A stretch of DNA of 64,000 nucleotides from Mesorhizobium sp. B2-3-12. GTDB lineage: Bacteria > Pseudomonadota > Alphaproteobacteria > Rhizobiales > Rhizobiaceae. Of the stretch, positions 9,617-18,051 are shown piece after piece. The translations under genes and the position numbers were made by a program. The notes beneath the pieces were generated by a model that worked only from the letters and a program-made list of their open reading frames with translations, ran no database searches and was not told the DNA's origin. Numbering within the stretch: position 1 is the first letter of the stretch; each line of letters starts with the position of its first letter. The stretch covers positions 558,001 through 622,000 of the forward strand of contig NZ_VFVR01000001.1 in the NCBI RefSeq assembly GCF_006442205.1, read 5' to 3'.

Positions 9617-10165
9617 ATGATCCGATTTGCCTTGGCGTTGTTCCTGCTTGTCGTCCCCGCCGCCGCGCATGCGACGGACGCCGGATGGGCGCTGTTGCGT
9701 GACGGCGGGCATGTCGTGCTGCTGCGCCACGCCATGACCACCGGCACCACCGACCCGGCCAACTTCGATATCGACAGCTGTTCCACCCAGGTCAATCTGT
9801 CGGCACGCGGCAAGCAACAGGCAAGCAAGATCGGCGCCCTGTTCGCCGCGCGAGCGGCTCCCGTCGAGCGCGTCCTGTCCAGCCGCTACTGCCGATGCCT
9901 CGACACCGCGCGCATCGCGTTCGAGGCCGAGCCGGAACTGTTCGCACCGCTTGATCTCCTGAAGGGCGACGATGCCCAGAAGGCAGCGCAGATCGCCGCC
10001 ATCATGAAGGAAATCCACGCCTATTCCGGCTCCGACAATCTGGTCATGGTCACCCATCTGGAAAATATCGTCGCGCTGACCGGCATCTCGCCACGTGAAG
10101 GCGAAGCTGTGGTCGTCGAACCGCAAGGCGACGGTCTGCGCGTGCTTGGCCGCGTCACTTTCTGA
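9617..10165 (+). CDS. Exported histidine phosphatase family protein
   Basis: This protein of 182 residues starts with a signal peptide (about 1-20, cut near AHA). It then has the LLRHAMTTG motif, an RHG variant in which the catalytic His is kept but Gly becomes Ala. An SSRYCRCLDTA region and a second catalytic His in VMVTHLENI follow. This is the layout of SixA/phosphoglycerate-mutase-like histidine phosphatases. The ATG at 9617 is preferred over the GTG at 9611 because GGAAGG ends 6 bases before it. The substrate is not evident. Confidence 0.85.
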   Translation: MIRFALALFLLVVPAAAHATDAGWALLRDGGHVVLLRHAMTTGTTDPANFDIDSCSTQVNLSARGKQQASKIGALFAARAAPVERVLSSRYCRCLDTARIAFEAEPELFAPLDLLKGDDAQKAAQIAAIMKEIHAYSGSDNLVMVTHLENIVALTGISPREGEAVVVEPQGDGLRVLGRVTF

Positions 10166-10252
10166 AGTGATTCCATTCACAAGTCTGGATGAGCCGGTGT
10201 GGCTTAAATGCCACTTCCGGAAGAAGCCGCGAATCCACCCCGACAATGTCGC

Positions 10253-10281
10253 TTGCGACAACCCGTCGCAGGGGCTATAGG
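10253..10281 (+). promoter_or_regulatory. Sigma-70-type promoter upstream of the tRNA-like pair
   Basis: TTGCGA (10253-10258) and TATAGG (10276-10281) are separated by 17 bases. It would start a transcript about 100 bases before the first tRNA-like sequence. Confidence 0.5.
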
Positions 10282-10392
10282 CGCGCTCCCGGTCACGAAA
10301 ACCGAAGCGAGCACAACGGTTGGAGCTTTCGTCTCCGCCCGTGCAGGCGGCTTTGCCGCCCTGTATACGGCGCCGCTTTAGGGATTGGGATC

Positions 10393-10466
10393 GTGGGTGT
10401 AGCTCAGTTGGGAGAGCGCCGGACATAATCCGGAGGTCGGGGGTTCGAGTCCCTTCATCCGCACCA
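10393..10466 (+). tRNA. tRNA-Met(CAT)-like sequence with a 5-base anticodon loop, probably a pseudogene
   Basis: A full cloverleaf can be drawn: acceptor GTGGGTG/CATCCGC with two wobble pairs, D arm GCTC/GAGC, T arm with TTCGAGT loop, and encoded CCA at 10464-10466. The anticodon stem CCGGA/TCCGG (10419-10423, 10429-10433) encloses only CATAA. Adding TT before it would restore a normal TTCATAA loop with anticodon CAT. As written, the loop is two bases short and the tRNA should not decode normally. Confidence 0.5.
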
Positions 10467-10536
10467 CGGATAGCTCAGTTGGGAGAGCATCAGACTCATA
10501 ATCTGACTGTCGAAGGTTCGAGTCCTTCTCCATTGG
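10464..10536 (+). tRNA. Second tRNA-Met(CAT)-like sequence, overlapping the first; acceptor stem degenerate
   Basis: D arm (GCTC/GAGC), anticodon arm (TCAGA, CTCATAA loop, TCTGA; anticodon CAT at 10497-10499) and T arm (GAAGG/CCTTC) are intact. The acceptor CCACGGA/TCCATTG has two mismatches, and no CCA follows. The first three bases are the CCA of the preceding tRNA-like sequence, so the two cannot both be processed normally. Probably a decaying tRNA gene. Confidence 0.45.
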
Positions 10537-10891
10537 CCTGATAAGCCAGCACCCTGCCAGGTGTTATCTGAAAACGGTCCGGGGACTGGAATGCTTCAAG
10601 TCCGACGGACGGCCGAAGCCTTCGGGCCGAGGCCGGATCGAAAGGTTTGACGCCATCGGCTCGCGGCTAGGCTCGCGGTGATGATCAAGGCGCTGTGTCG
10701 CCGGCAAGGGAGGCCAAGGCTTCCCGAGCCCGCTTCCCTGCCCCGCGATCCGCTCCCGAAGGTCCGCCACGGATCGATGCCACCAGTCCCCGGATCATTC
10801 GTGCCGGACTTGGAAGTGAAACGAGAAACGAAGGGAAGATCGACGCATGATTTGACGCCTCGCATGGGGCCATGCCCGACAGGAGTAGACA
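10537..10891. other. Intergenic region before the slipin gene; no feature recognised
   Basis: This 355-base stretch follows the tRNA-like pair. I see no convincing coding frame, terminator or repeat. The AGGAG ribosome binding site for the slipin gene lies at its right end. Confidence 0.4.
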
Positions 10892-12034
10892 ATGACTATT
10901 CTCGATACAGTTCTTGGGCGCGAGCGCGTCCTCGTCAGGGAAAACGAACGTGCCCTCACTCTCTACAAGGGAGAGATCAAGGCTGTCCTGCTGCCGGGTG
11001 AGCATTGGCTCGCCAACCGGCGCGGCAGCCTGGAGATCTCGCGGCACGATCTGAGGAACCCGGAATTCGTTTCGGCGTACGAGAAGGCGTTGTTCGACAA
11101 GCTCCCGGACGTGGCCGCGCGTCATTTCACCGTCGTCCGCACCGGGCGCACGGAGGTCGCCGTCATCGAGCGCGACGGCAATTTGCACAGCGTGCTGGCG
11201 CCGGACTGCAAGCTGGTGCTGTGGACCGATGCCGGGCCGTGGAAGGTGACGATGGTCGACACGTCGGCTGACCTGGCCATCGATCCGGCGCTCATGCGCC
11301 GGCTCGGCCAGGCCAGGAAGGTGGAGCTGATGTCCGTCCACCCGGTCGTCGATGGACAGGCCGGACTGCTGTTCATCGACGGTGTCCTGGTACGGACCCT
11401 TGCCGCCGGCGTGCACGGCTTCTGGAACGTCGGACGCTTGGTGCAGATCAAGGTCGTCGACCTCAAGCGCCAGTCGCTCGATGTCGCCGGGCAGGAAGTG
11501 CTGACCAAGGATCGCGTCACGATCCGCGTCAACATCGCGGCCGAATACCGGGTCGTCGATCCCGTCAAGGCGGTGAGCGCCGTGAAGGACTTCTCCCAGG
11601 CCCTCTACCGAGCCCTGCAGTACGCCTTCCGCAAGACGCTGGGCGGGCTCTCCCTCGACCAGATCCTCGAGAAGAAGGTGACGGTCGACGAGGAAGCCGC
11701 GGCCAAGGTCCGTGCCGACATGGCCGAGATCGGCGTCGAGGTCAGCGACATCGCGCTCAAGGACGTGATCGTGCCGGGCGAGATGCGCGAGATCCTCAAC
11801 CAGGTGGTTTCGGCCGAAAAGCAGGCCGAGGCCAACGTCATCCGCCGCCGCGAGGAGACGAACGCCACGCGTTCGCTGCTCAACACCGCCAGGGTGATGG
11901 CCGAAAACCCGGTGATGCTGCGGCTGAAGGAGCTCGAGGCTCTGGAAACCATCGCCGGCAAGGTCGAGCGGCTGACCGTCCACAACGGGACGGGCGGGCT
12001 GCTCAACGACCTGGTCAAGCTCCGCGACAGCTGA
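10892..12034 (+). CDS. Slipin / SPFH (band 7) family protein
   Basis: This 380-residue protein has an SPFH core (about 150-330) with the RVNIAAEYRVVDP stretch and the typical VIVPGEMREILN motif followed by EKQAEANVIRRREE, a charged helix as in slipins and stomatins. No strong membrane helix is seen at the N-terminus; a long leader domain (1-140) precedes the SPFH core. Slipins form membrane-associated oligomers, and their role in bacteria is poorly defined. The start has AGGAG 8 bases upstream. The usual NfeD-type partner is not adjacent. Confidence 0.86.
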   Translation: MTILDTVLGRERVLVRENERALTLYKGEIKAVLLPGEHWLANRRGSLEISRHDLRNPEFVSAYEKALFDKLPDVAARHFTVVRTGRTEVAVIERDGNLHSVLAPDCKLVLWTDAGPWKVTMVDTSADLAIDPALMRRLGQARKVELMSVHPVVDGQAGLLFIDGVLVRTLAAGVHGFWNVGRLVQIKVVDLKRQSLDVAGQEVLTKDRVTIRVNIAAEYRVVDPVKAVSAVKDFSQALYRALQYAFRKTLGGLSLDQILEKKVTVDEEAAAKVRADMAEIGVEVSDIALKDVIVPGEMREILNQVVSAEKQAEANVIRRREETNATRSLLNTARVMAENPVMLRLKELEALETIAGKVERLTVHNGTGGLLNDLVKLRDS

Positions 12035-12050
12035 GCTTACCCAACGTCAG

Positions 12051-12087
12051 CAAGAAGGGCCGCCGGGTCAAACCGCGGCCCTTCTTG
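12051..12087 (+). terminator. Rho-independent terminator after the slipin gene
   Basis: A perfect 13-bp stem (CAAGAAGGGCCGC with GCGGCCCTTCTTG) encloses an 11-base loop, 17 bases after the stop codon, followed by CGTTTC. Confidence 0.8.
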
Positions 12088-12211
12088 CGTTTCTGGAGAC
12101 CGCTACCCATCTGCGCCCGGCTCATCAGGCCTTTTCCTGCCGGGAAAAACCGATTAGACAGCGCCCAAACAAGCTGCGGACAGATTCCGCCCGCAAAGAA
12201 GGAAAAGCCCC

Positions 12212-12493
12212 TTGTCCACCACGTTCGACAAAGTCGCCAAGATCATTGCCGACACCAGCGAGATCGATATCGACACCATCACGCCCGAGAGCCACACCAT
12301 CGACGATCTCGGCATCGACAGTCTCGATTTCCTCGACATCGTCTTCGCCATCGACAAGGAATTCGGCATCAAGGTGCCGCTGGAAAAGTGGACCCAGGAA
12401 GTCAATGACGGCAAGGCTTCGACCGACGACTATTTCGTCATGAAGAACCTGTGCGCCAAGATCGACGCGCTGGTCGCCGCCAAGACCGCCTGA
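12212..12493 (+). CDS. acpXL: Acyl carrier protein AcpXL for lipid A very-long-chain acyl groups
   Basis: This 93-residue acidic carrier protein has the phosphopantetheine site GIDSLDFLD (Ser about 36) and matches rhizobial AcpXL in length and sequence. It carries the 27-hydroxyoctacosanoyl chain later transferred to lipid A. The start is TTG, with an AAGAAGGA ribosome binding site about 9 bases upstream. It heads the cluster of two ketoacyl synthases, a dehydrogenase and the acyltransferase LpxXL. A GCGCGT/ACGCGC hairpin (12504-12521) lies between it and the next gene and may tune expression of the downstream genes. Confidence 0.95.
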   Translation: MSTTFDKVAKIIADTSEIDIDTITPESHTIDDLGIDSLDFLDIVFAIDKEFGIKVPLEKWTQEVNDGKASTDDYFVMKNLCAKIDALVAAKTA

Positions 12494-12548
12494 GGCCGTC
12501 AGGGCGCGTGACTTGACGCGCTCCGCCGCCTGACCCACAAAGCCGCTC

Positions 12549-13739
12549 ATGAGCAGCCCCCACGACGTCGTCATCACAGGTATCGGCCTTGTTTCCTCGC
12601 TGGGGGAAGGTCCTGATGCCCATTGGCAGAAGCTGACGCAACTCGGCCAGAAGCCGGTGCTCGAAGCCGCGCGCTTTGCGCCCTACACGGTCCATCCGCT
12701 GCCTCAAATCGACTGGAACCTGCAGATCGCCAAGCGCGGCGACCAGCGGCAGATGGAAACCTGGCAGCGGCTCGGCACCTATGCGGCTGGCCTTGCGCTG
12801 GACGACGCCGGCATCAAGGGCAATGACGAGCTGTGCACCACCATGGACATGGTGGTGGCCGCCGGCGGCGGCGAGCGCGACGAGGCGGTCGACGCCGACA
12901 TTCTCGCCGCGTCCGAGAGCCGCAACGACCGCGACGTGCTGCTCAACGAGAAGCTGACCACCGAGCTGCGCCCAACCCTGTTCCTGGCGCAGCTTTCCAA
13001 TCTGCTCGCCGGCAACATCTCCATCGTCCACAAGGTGACGGGTTCGTCCAGAACCTTCATGGGTGAGGAAGGCGCCGGCGTCGCCGCCGTCGAGACGGCC
13101 GCCGCGCGTATCCGCTCCGGCCAGTCGACCCACATTTTGGTCGGCGGCGCCTTCCAGACCGAACATTCCGACATGCTGCTCGGCTATGAACTCGCCGGCT
13201 ATCTGCATCGCGGCTCCTGGAAACCTGTCTGGCAAAGGCAGGGCGCCGAGGGTGGCGGCGTGGTCTCGGGTTCCGGCGGCGCCTTCCTGGTGCTGGAGCA
13301 GCGCGAACACGCGACAAGTCGCGGGCGCAAGATCTACGCCGAGCTTGGACCTGTCGTCTCAGGCCGCGCCAGGCGCTCTCGCGGCGAACTCGATGCCGGG
13401 ATCGCCGCCCTGCTCAAACAGGCGGCGCCGCCAAACGGCAAGCTGCTCGCCATCTCGGGCGCATCCGGCGCGCACGCTGCGACATCAGCCGAAAAGGCGG
13501 CGCTCGATGCCGTCGAGGCGATATCGGCGCGCGGTTTCGCGACCCTGACCGGTCACATGAAGGAAGCACAATTTCCCTTCGGCGTGGCGCTGGCGGCGCT
13601 CGCCGTCGACCGCAAGGCCGCCTACCCTGTCTTTGACGCCACGGCCGAGAAGCCATTTGACGGCATTCCCGCCAGCGTCCTTGCAACGGCGATCGGCTAT
13701 CACCAATTCGAGGGCATGGCGCTGGTCAACGCCGCTTGA
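12549..13739 (+). CDS. fabF2XL: Ketoacyl-ACP synthase-like FabF2XL lacking the catalytic Cys
   Basis: This 396-residue thiolase-fold protein has VVITGIGLVSSLG at its N-terminus, as in FabF. Where FabF has TAC(A/T)SG it reads HKVTGSSRTFMG, with no Cys. The NAHGTS motif is replaced by SGASGAHAATS. Only the last His region (TGHMKEAQF) is partly kept. It is therefore probably a chain-length-factor-like partner of the next gene product. It lies 55 bases after acpXL, where R. leguminosarum has fabZXL; no dehydratase gene is present here. Confidence 0.85.
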   Translation: MSSPHDVVITGIGLVSSLGEGPDAHWQKLTQLGQKPVLEAARFAPYTVHPLPQIDWNLQIAKRGDQRQMETWQRLGTYAAGLALDDAGIKGNDELCTTMDMVVAAGGGERDEAVDADILAASESRNDRDVLLNEKLTTELRPTLFLAQLSNLLAGNISIVHKVTGSSRTFMGEEGAGVAAVETAAARIRSGQSTHILVGGAFQTEHSDMLLGYELAGYLHRGSWKPVWQRQGAEGGGVVSGSGGAFLVLEQREHATSRGRKIYAELGPVVSGRARRSRGELDAGIAALLKQAAPPNGKLLAISGASGAHAATSAEKAALDAVEAISARGFATLTGHMKEAQFPFGVALAALAVDRKAAYPVFDATAEKPFDGIPASVLATAIGYHQFEGMALVNAA

Positions 13740-13785
13740 GGCGGCGTTTGGCGATCGTGCCGCGGAGATCAAGAGGGCTTCCCGA

Positions 13786-15057
13786 ATGGCCAATTTCACA
13801 GATCACATGGGCAGGCCCGTCGTCGCCGTCACCGGCATTGGCGTGGTCACCTCGCTCGGCGTCGGCAAGGCTGACAATTGGGCGGCGCTGACCTCGGGCA
13901 AGTCGGGCATCCACCCGATCACCCGTTTCCCGGTCGATCACCTCAACACGCGCATCTCCGGCATGGTCGATTTCCTGGCATCGAGTTCGAAGGGTGCCAG
14001 CCCCCTCACCTATGAACTGGCCGAGACCGCCGCGCGTGAGGCCATGGCCGAATCTGGTCTCGATTCCGGTGATTTCGGCGGACCGCTCTTTCTTGCCTCG
14101 CCGCCGGTCGAGCTCGACTGGCACGAGCGCTTCGCGCTCTACAATTCCGACAAGCAGGATTCCGGCGCCGAAAGGCTGCTGCGCGTAGCGCGCGGCCTGA
14201 AGGAACTCGATGTCTTCGAAACCACCCAGTTCGGCTCGATCGCCGACCGGCTGGCCGACCGGTTCGGCACACGCGGCCTGCCGATCACGCTGTCGACCGC
14301 TTGCGCCTCCGGCGCCACCGCCATCCAGCTCGGCGTCGAGGCGATCCGCCGTGGCGAATGCGACCGGGCGCTGTCGATCGGCGCCGACGGCTCGGCGACC
14401 GCCGAGGCGCTGATCCGCTTCTCGCTGCTGTCAGCCCTTTCCACCCACAACGACAACCCGGAAAAGGCTTCCAAGCCCTTTTCCAAGGACCGTGACGGCT
14501 TCGTATTGGCGGAGGGGTCCGGCGCCCTGGTGCTGGAATCGCTGGAGGCAGCGCTTGCCCGCGGGGCCTCGGTTCTCGGCATCCTCAGCGGCTGTGGTGA
14601 AAAGGCCGACGATTTCCACCGCACCCGCTCCAAGCCGGACGGCTCGCCGGCGATTGCCGCTGTCCGGGCCGCCCTTGCCGATGCGGGCCTCGGCGAAGAC
14701 GAGATCGATTATGTCAACGCCCACGGCACCTCGACGCCGGAAAACGACAAGATGGAACACCTGTCGCTGTCGACGGTGTTTGGCGAGCGGATCGGCTCGA
14801 TGCCGATCTCGTCCAACAAGTCGATGATCGGCCACACGCTGTCGGCTGCGGGCGCGGTCGAAGCGGCCTTTTCGCTGATGACGATGCGTGAAAGCGTCAT
14901 TCCGCCGACCATCAACTATGACAATCCCGACCCGGCGATCGTGCTCGACGTCGTGCCGAACAAGAAGCGCGATGCGCAGGTTCGCACCGTTCTGTCTAAC
15001 TCCTTCGGCTTCGGCGGCCAGAACACTTGCCTTGTCATGGCGCGGGAACCGGTCTAA
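13786..15057 (+). CDS. fabF1XL: Beta-ketoacyl-ACP synthase FabF1XL
   Basis: This active-looking condensing enzyme of 423 residues has the nucleophile in STACASGATA, the first His in VNAHGTSTPEND and the second in NKSMIGHTLSAAGA, plus the C-terminal NSFGFGGQN loop. It would elongate acyl-AcpXL to the C26-C28 chain. The ATG at 13786 is preferred: AAGAGGG lies about 8 bases upstream, and the longer frame from 13633 would overlap fabF2XL. It pairs with the Cys-less paralogue just upstream. Confidence 0.93.
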   Translation: MANFTDHMGRPVVAVTGIGVVTSLGVGKADNWAALTSGKSGIHPITRFPVDHLNTRISGMVDFLASSSKGASPLTYELAETAAREAMAESGLDSGDFGGPLFLASPPVELDWHERFALYNSDKQDSGAERLLRVARGLKELDVFETTQFGSIADRLADRFGTRGLPITLSTACASGATAIQLGVEAIRRGECDRALSIGADGSATAEALIRFSLLSALSTHNDNPEKASKPFSKDRDGFVLAEGSGALVLESLEAALARGASVLGILSGCGEKADDFHRTRSKPDGSPAIAAVRAALADAGLGEDEIDYVNAHGTSTPENDKMEHLSLSTVFGERIGSMPISSNKSMIGHTLSAAGAVEAAFSLMTMRESVIPPTINYDNPDPAIVLDVVPNKKRDAQVRTVLSNSFGFGGQNTCLVMAREPV

Positions 15058-15093
15058 GCGAGCCCTTTCCGCTTAACAGAACCGACAGGCTTC

Positions 15094-16122
15094 ATGCGCG
15101 CACTGCAACTTATCGAGGACCGCCGTCTCGAAACGGTGGACCTGCCGCCTCCCCCGCCACCCGCTCTGGGTGAAGTGACGTTGCGCATCAAGGCGGTGGC
15201 GCTGAACCATATCGACGTCTGGGGCTGGCGCGGCATGGCCTTCGCCAAGCGCAAGCTGCCGCTGGTCGTGGGTGCCGAAGCCTCCGGCGAGGTCGAGGCG
15301 GTCGGCCCCGGCGTGTCCAGCCTGCTGCCTGGACAATTGGTGTCGATCTATGGCGCACGCACCTGCGGCCTCTGCCGCGCCTGCCGCGAAGGCCGCGACA
15401 ATCTCTGCGAACATGTCTCGGGGGTTCATGGCTTCCATCTCGACGGCTTCGCGCAGGAGAAGATCAACCTGCCGGCGCGCCTGCTGGTCCCCGCCCCACC
15501 GGGCGTGACTGACATTGGCGCCGCCGTGGCGCCCGTCACCTTCGGCACCGTCGAGCACATGCTATTTGACAATGCCAGGCTGCAGCCTGGCGAGACGATC
15601 CTCGTCCATGCCGGCGGATCCGGCATCGGCTCGGCGGCGATCCAGCTGGCCAAGCGGATGGGCTGCACCATCATCACCACCGTCGGTTCGAACGATAAGA
15701 TCGACAAGGCCAAGGCGCTCGGCGCCGACCATGTCATCAACTACCGCGACGACCGCTTCGAGGGCGTCGTACGCAAGCTGACCAAGAAGAAGGGCGTCGA
15801 TGTCGTCTTCGAACATGTCGGCTCCGACACCTTTGCCGGCTCGATGCTGTGCCTGAAGCGCGGCGGCCGCCTGGTGACCTGCGGCTCGACCTCGGGCGTG
15901 TCGACGCAGATCAACCTGATGCAGCTCTTCCAGCAGCAGTTGAAACTGCTCGGATCCTTCGGCTGCCGCATGGAGAACATGGCCAACGCCATGCAGAAGA
16001 TGGCGGCGGGGCAGGTAGCACCCGTCATCGACACCGAGGTCGGCTTCGACGATATCGATGCCGCGCTGAAGCGCATGGAAGGCCGCGACGTCTTCGGTAA
16101 GATCATCCTGCGCGTCGCCTAG
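15094..16122 (+). CDS. adh2XL: Zinc-type alcohol dehydrogenase AdhXL (MDR family)
   Basis: This 342-residue medium-chain reductase has a GroES-like N-terminal domain, a structural-zinc-type Cys cluster CGLCRACREGRDNLC (about 90-104), and a Rossmann domain with HAGGSGIGSAAIQLAKRMG. Its position between fabF1XL and lpxXL matches the rhizobial lipid A cluster, where it is thought to serve very-long-chain acyl synthesis; the exact step is unproven. The TAG stop is formed by the left end of an intergenic repeat. Confidence 0.9.
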   Translation: MRALQLIEDRRLETVDLPPPPPPALGEVTLRIKAVALNHIDVWGWRGMAFAKRKLPLVVGAEASGEVEAVGPGVSSLLPGQLVSIYGARTCGLCRACREGRDNLCEHVSGVHGFHLDGFAQEKINLPARLLVPAPPGVTDIGAAVAPVTFGTVEHMLFDNARLQPGETILVHAGGSGIGSAAIQLAKRMGCTIITTVGSNDKIDKAKALGADHVINYRDDRFEGVVRKLTKKKGVDVVFEHVGSDTFAGSMLCLKRGGRLVTCGSTSGVSTQINLMQLFQQQLKLLGSFGCRMENMANAMQKMAAGQVAPVIDTEVGFDDIDAALKRMEGRDVFGKIILRVA

Positions 16123-16238
16123 AGTCGGATGATTTCAGGTCGAATCGACCTGAAAACTGAATCCGCCTCTAAATCAAGGAATAGAGCATGATGTCATCCG
16201 AAAACCGCTTCACACTTTTCGGCATCATGCTCTAGAGC
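16120..16238. repeat. Rhizobial palindromic intergenic repeat, copy 1
   Basis: Composite palindromes lie between adhXL and lpxXL. TTTCAGGTCGA/TCGACCTGAAA is at 16133-16155. A longer stem AGAGCATGATG-CCGAAAA/TTTTCGG-CATCATGCTCT is at 16183-16233. Both ends carry CTAGAG, and the left end supplies the adhXL stop codon. It shares the GAAAACCG-T-CACACTTTTC core and GCTCTAG end with the copy at 17302. Confidence 0.85.
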
Positions 16239-16248
16239 CTCGATTTCA

Positions 16249-17232
16249 GTGTTGAAGAAACTTCGCCGGGACCTGAAATTTCGCTATGGCAGGCAACTGC
16301 GCCAGGTGAATTACTGGCTCGTTGCGCGGGCCGCGATGATCATCATGTCGCTGCTGCGCCTGCTGCCGGTCGACAGCGCGCTCAATTTTGCCGACCGCGT
16401 CGCTCGCCTCATCGGCCCAAGGGTCGGACGTCACCACGTCGCCATCGACAACCTGCGCAAGGCCTATCCGGAAAAGAGCGATGGCGAAATCCAGGCCATC
16501 GCCTCAGACATGTGGGGCAACATGGCCCGGCTTGCCGCCGAATACATTTTTCTCGACGCCCTGTTCGACTATGACCCCGCCGCCGGCAAGCCCGGCCGCG
16601 TCGAGGTCAAGGGAACGGAGCATTTCGTCGAGATCGCGGCCGAGAAGCAGCCGCACATCGTCTTCACCGGCCATCTCGGCAATTTCGAACTGCTGCCGGT
16701 GGCGGCCGCGACCTTCGGCATGAACATCACGGCGCTGTTTCGCCCGCCCAACAACCCCTACCTCGCCGACTACATCCTTTCGACGAGGCGCTCGAGCATG
16801 GGAGGCTTGCTGCCGTCGATGGCCGGCGCCTCGTTCGCCCTGGCCGGCGTATTGGAGAATGGCGGCAATATCGGCGTTCTCGTCGACCAGAAATTCTCCA
16901 ACGGCCTGGACACGACCTTCTTCGGCCGTCCCTGCCAGAGCAACCGCGTGCTCGGCACCCTTGCCCGTCACTATGACTGCGACGTCTACCCGGCGCGCTG
17001 CGTCAGGCTGCCGGGCAACCGCTTCCGGCTCGAGATCGAGGACAAGCTGGTCCTGCCGCGCACCGCCGACGGCAGCGTCGACGTCCACGCCACCACCCAG
17101 ATGCTGAACGACGTCGTCGAGCGCTGGGTGCGCGAGGATCCCGGCCAGTGGATGTGGTTCCACAAAAGGTGGGAGATCAGCAACTGGCGGCGCAAGAAGC
17201 GCCCGGCACCGGCGCCCGTCGCAAACACTTGA
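16249..17232 (+). CDS. lpxXL: Lipid A very-long-chain acyltransferase LpxXL
   Basis: This 327-residue membrane-associated acyltransferase of the LpxL/HtrB type has an N-terminal hydrophobic segment (about 22-40), the HX4E catalytic motif in TGHLGNFELLP and the LVDQKFSNG stretch typical of the family. It would transfer the 27-hydroxyoctacosanoyl chain from AcpXL to lipid A at the inner membrane. The likely start is GTG at 16249 (TTG at 16252 is an alternative). Repeats flank the gene on both sides. Confidence 0.93.
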   Translation: MLKKLRRDLKFRYGRQLRQVNYWLVARAAMIIMSLLRLLPVDSALNFADRVARLIGPRVGRHHVAIDNLRKAYPEKSDGEIQAIASDMWGNMARLAAEYIFLDALFDYDPAAGKPGRVEVKGTEHFVEIAAEKQPHIVFTGHLGNFELLPVAAATFGMNITALFRPPNNPYLADYILSTRRSSMGGLLPSMAGASFALAGVLENGGNIGVLVDQKFSNGLDTTFFGRPCQSNRVLGTLARHYDCDVYPARCVRLPGNRFRLEIEDKLVLPRTADGSVDVHATTQMLNDVVERWVREDPGQWMWFHKRWEISNWRRKKRPAPAPVANT

Positions 17233-17301
17233 ACAGCCGCCGGCGGGAACGTGCGTTCCTCCGCCAGCGACAAAGCCAATATCAGTGGACCGCCTGTCGC
17301 C

Positions 17302-17406
17302 TAGAGCGGTTCAGCGTTTGATGGAATCGCCGACCCGCTCTAACTCTTTGTTTTCACGCAATTCCGGACGGAAAACCGTTACACACTTTTCCTGGAATTG
17401 CTCTAG
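17302..17406. repeat. Rhizobial palindromic intergenic repeat, copy 2
   Basis: This starts CTAGAGCGG and ends TTGCTCTAG, with inner AGAGCGG/CCGCTCT and CAATTCCGG/CCTGGAATTG pairings and the GAAAACCGTTACACACTTTTC core. It resembles the copy at 16120. Its right end supplies the TAG stop of the minus-strand L,D-transpeptidase gene. Confidence 0.85.
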
Positions 17407-17831
17407 TTGGTGACGACGATGCGCGTATTGCCGAAGCCGACTTCGCGCACCATCGCATAGAAGGCCGCGGCATTTGCCGTATGCAGCCGCACGCAGCCAT
17501 GCGAAGCCGGACGGCCGAGTTGCCGGACGGCGCCCGTTCCATGGATGGCATAGCCGCCGCGGAAGAACACCGAATACGGCATCGGCGACATGTCGTATTT
17601 GCGCGAATACCACATCCGCGCGGTCCGCTGCGGCCGGTACGTTCCGCGCGGCGTGAAATAGCCCGGACGGGCGGTGGACACGGCCCAACGGTAAACCGCC
17701 GAACCATATCGAACCGTCATCGTCTGCGACGACACGTCGATATTCGCCACCAATGTGGCTGCCTCACTCGCGACCGATGCACCAAACAGCGCGGTTGCCA
17801 GCACCGCTGCCTTGAAGAACGACGTTCTCAT
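17403..17831 (-). CDS. Small exported L,D-transpeptidase (YkuD domain)
   Basis: This 142-residue protein has a signal peptide (about 1-24). It consists almost entirely of a YkuD catalytic domain with AIHGTG and the active-site SHGCVRLH motif (Cys nucleophile, His). It would form 3-3 peptidoglycan cross-links or attach proteins in the periplasm. It is shorter than E. coli relatives, which have extra domains, but this size is common in rhizobia. It is convergent with lpxXL, with a repeat in between. Confidence 0.92.
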   Translation of the reverse strand: MRTSFFKAAVLATALFGASVASEAATLVANIDVSSQTMTVRYGSAVYRWAVSTARPGYFTPRGTYRPQRTARMWYSRKYDMSPMPYSVFFRGGYAIHGTGAVRQLGRPASHGCVRLHTANAAAFYAMVREVGFGNTRIVVTN

Positions 17832-18051
17832 GCGACCAAACCCCTTTGATTGCCCTACCTGCCTGCCCTCACGATGTTTTTCATCTTTTTAATGGCAGGT
17901 GAACGGGATAACACACACACCTTGATCAATTCGCCAATTCAAAGCAGCGAATTTGAACGATTTCCCGCGATAGTTGCCGCAACGACACGTCGCACGCCCT
18001 TGGTTGCCAGCGGGCTTGCAATAAAGCGCTGATCGTTGCTCAACTCTCCCG

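Noticed and set aside
10393..10892. Genomic island attachment site at the tRNA-like pair
   Set aside because: No integrase, no direct repeat of the tRNA end and no change in gene character nearby.
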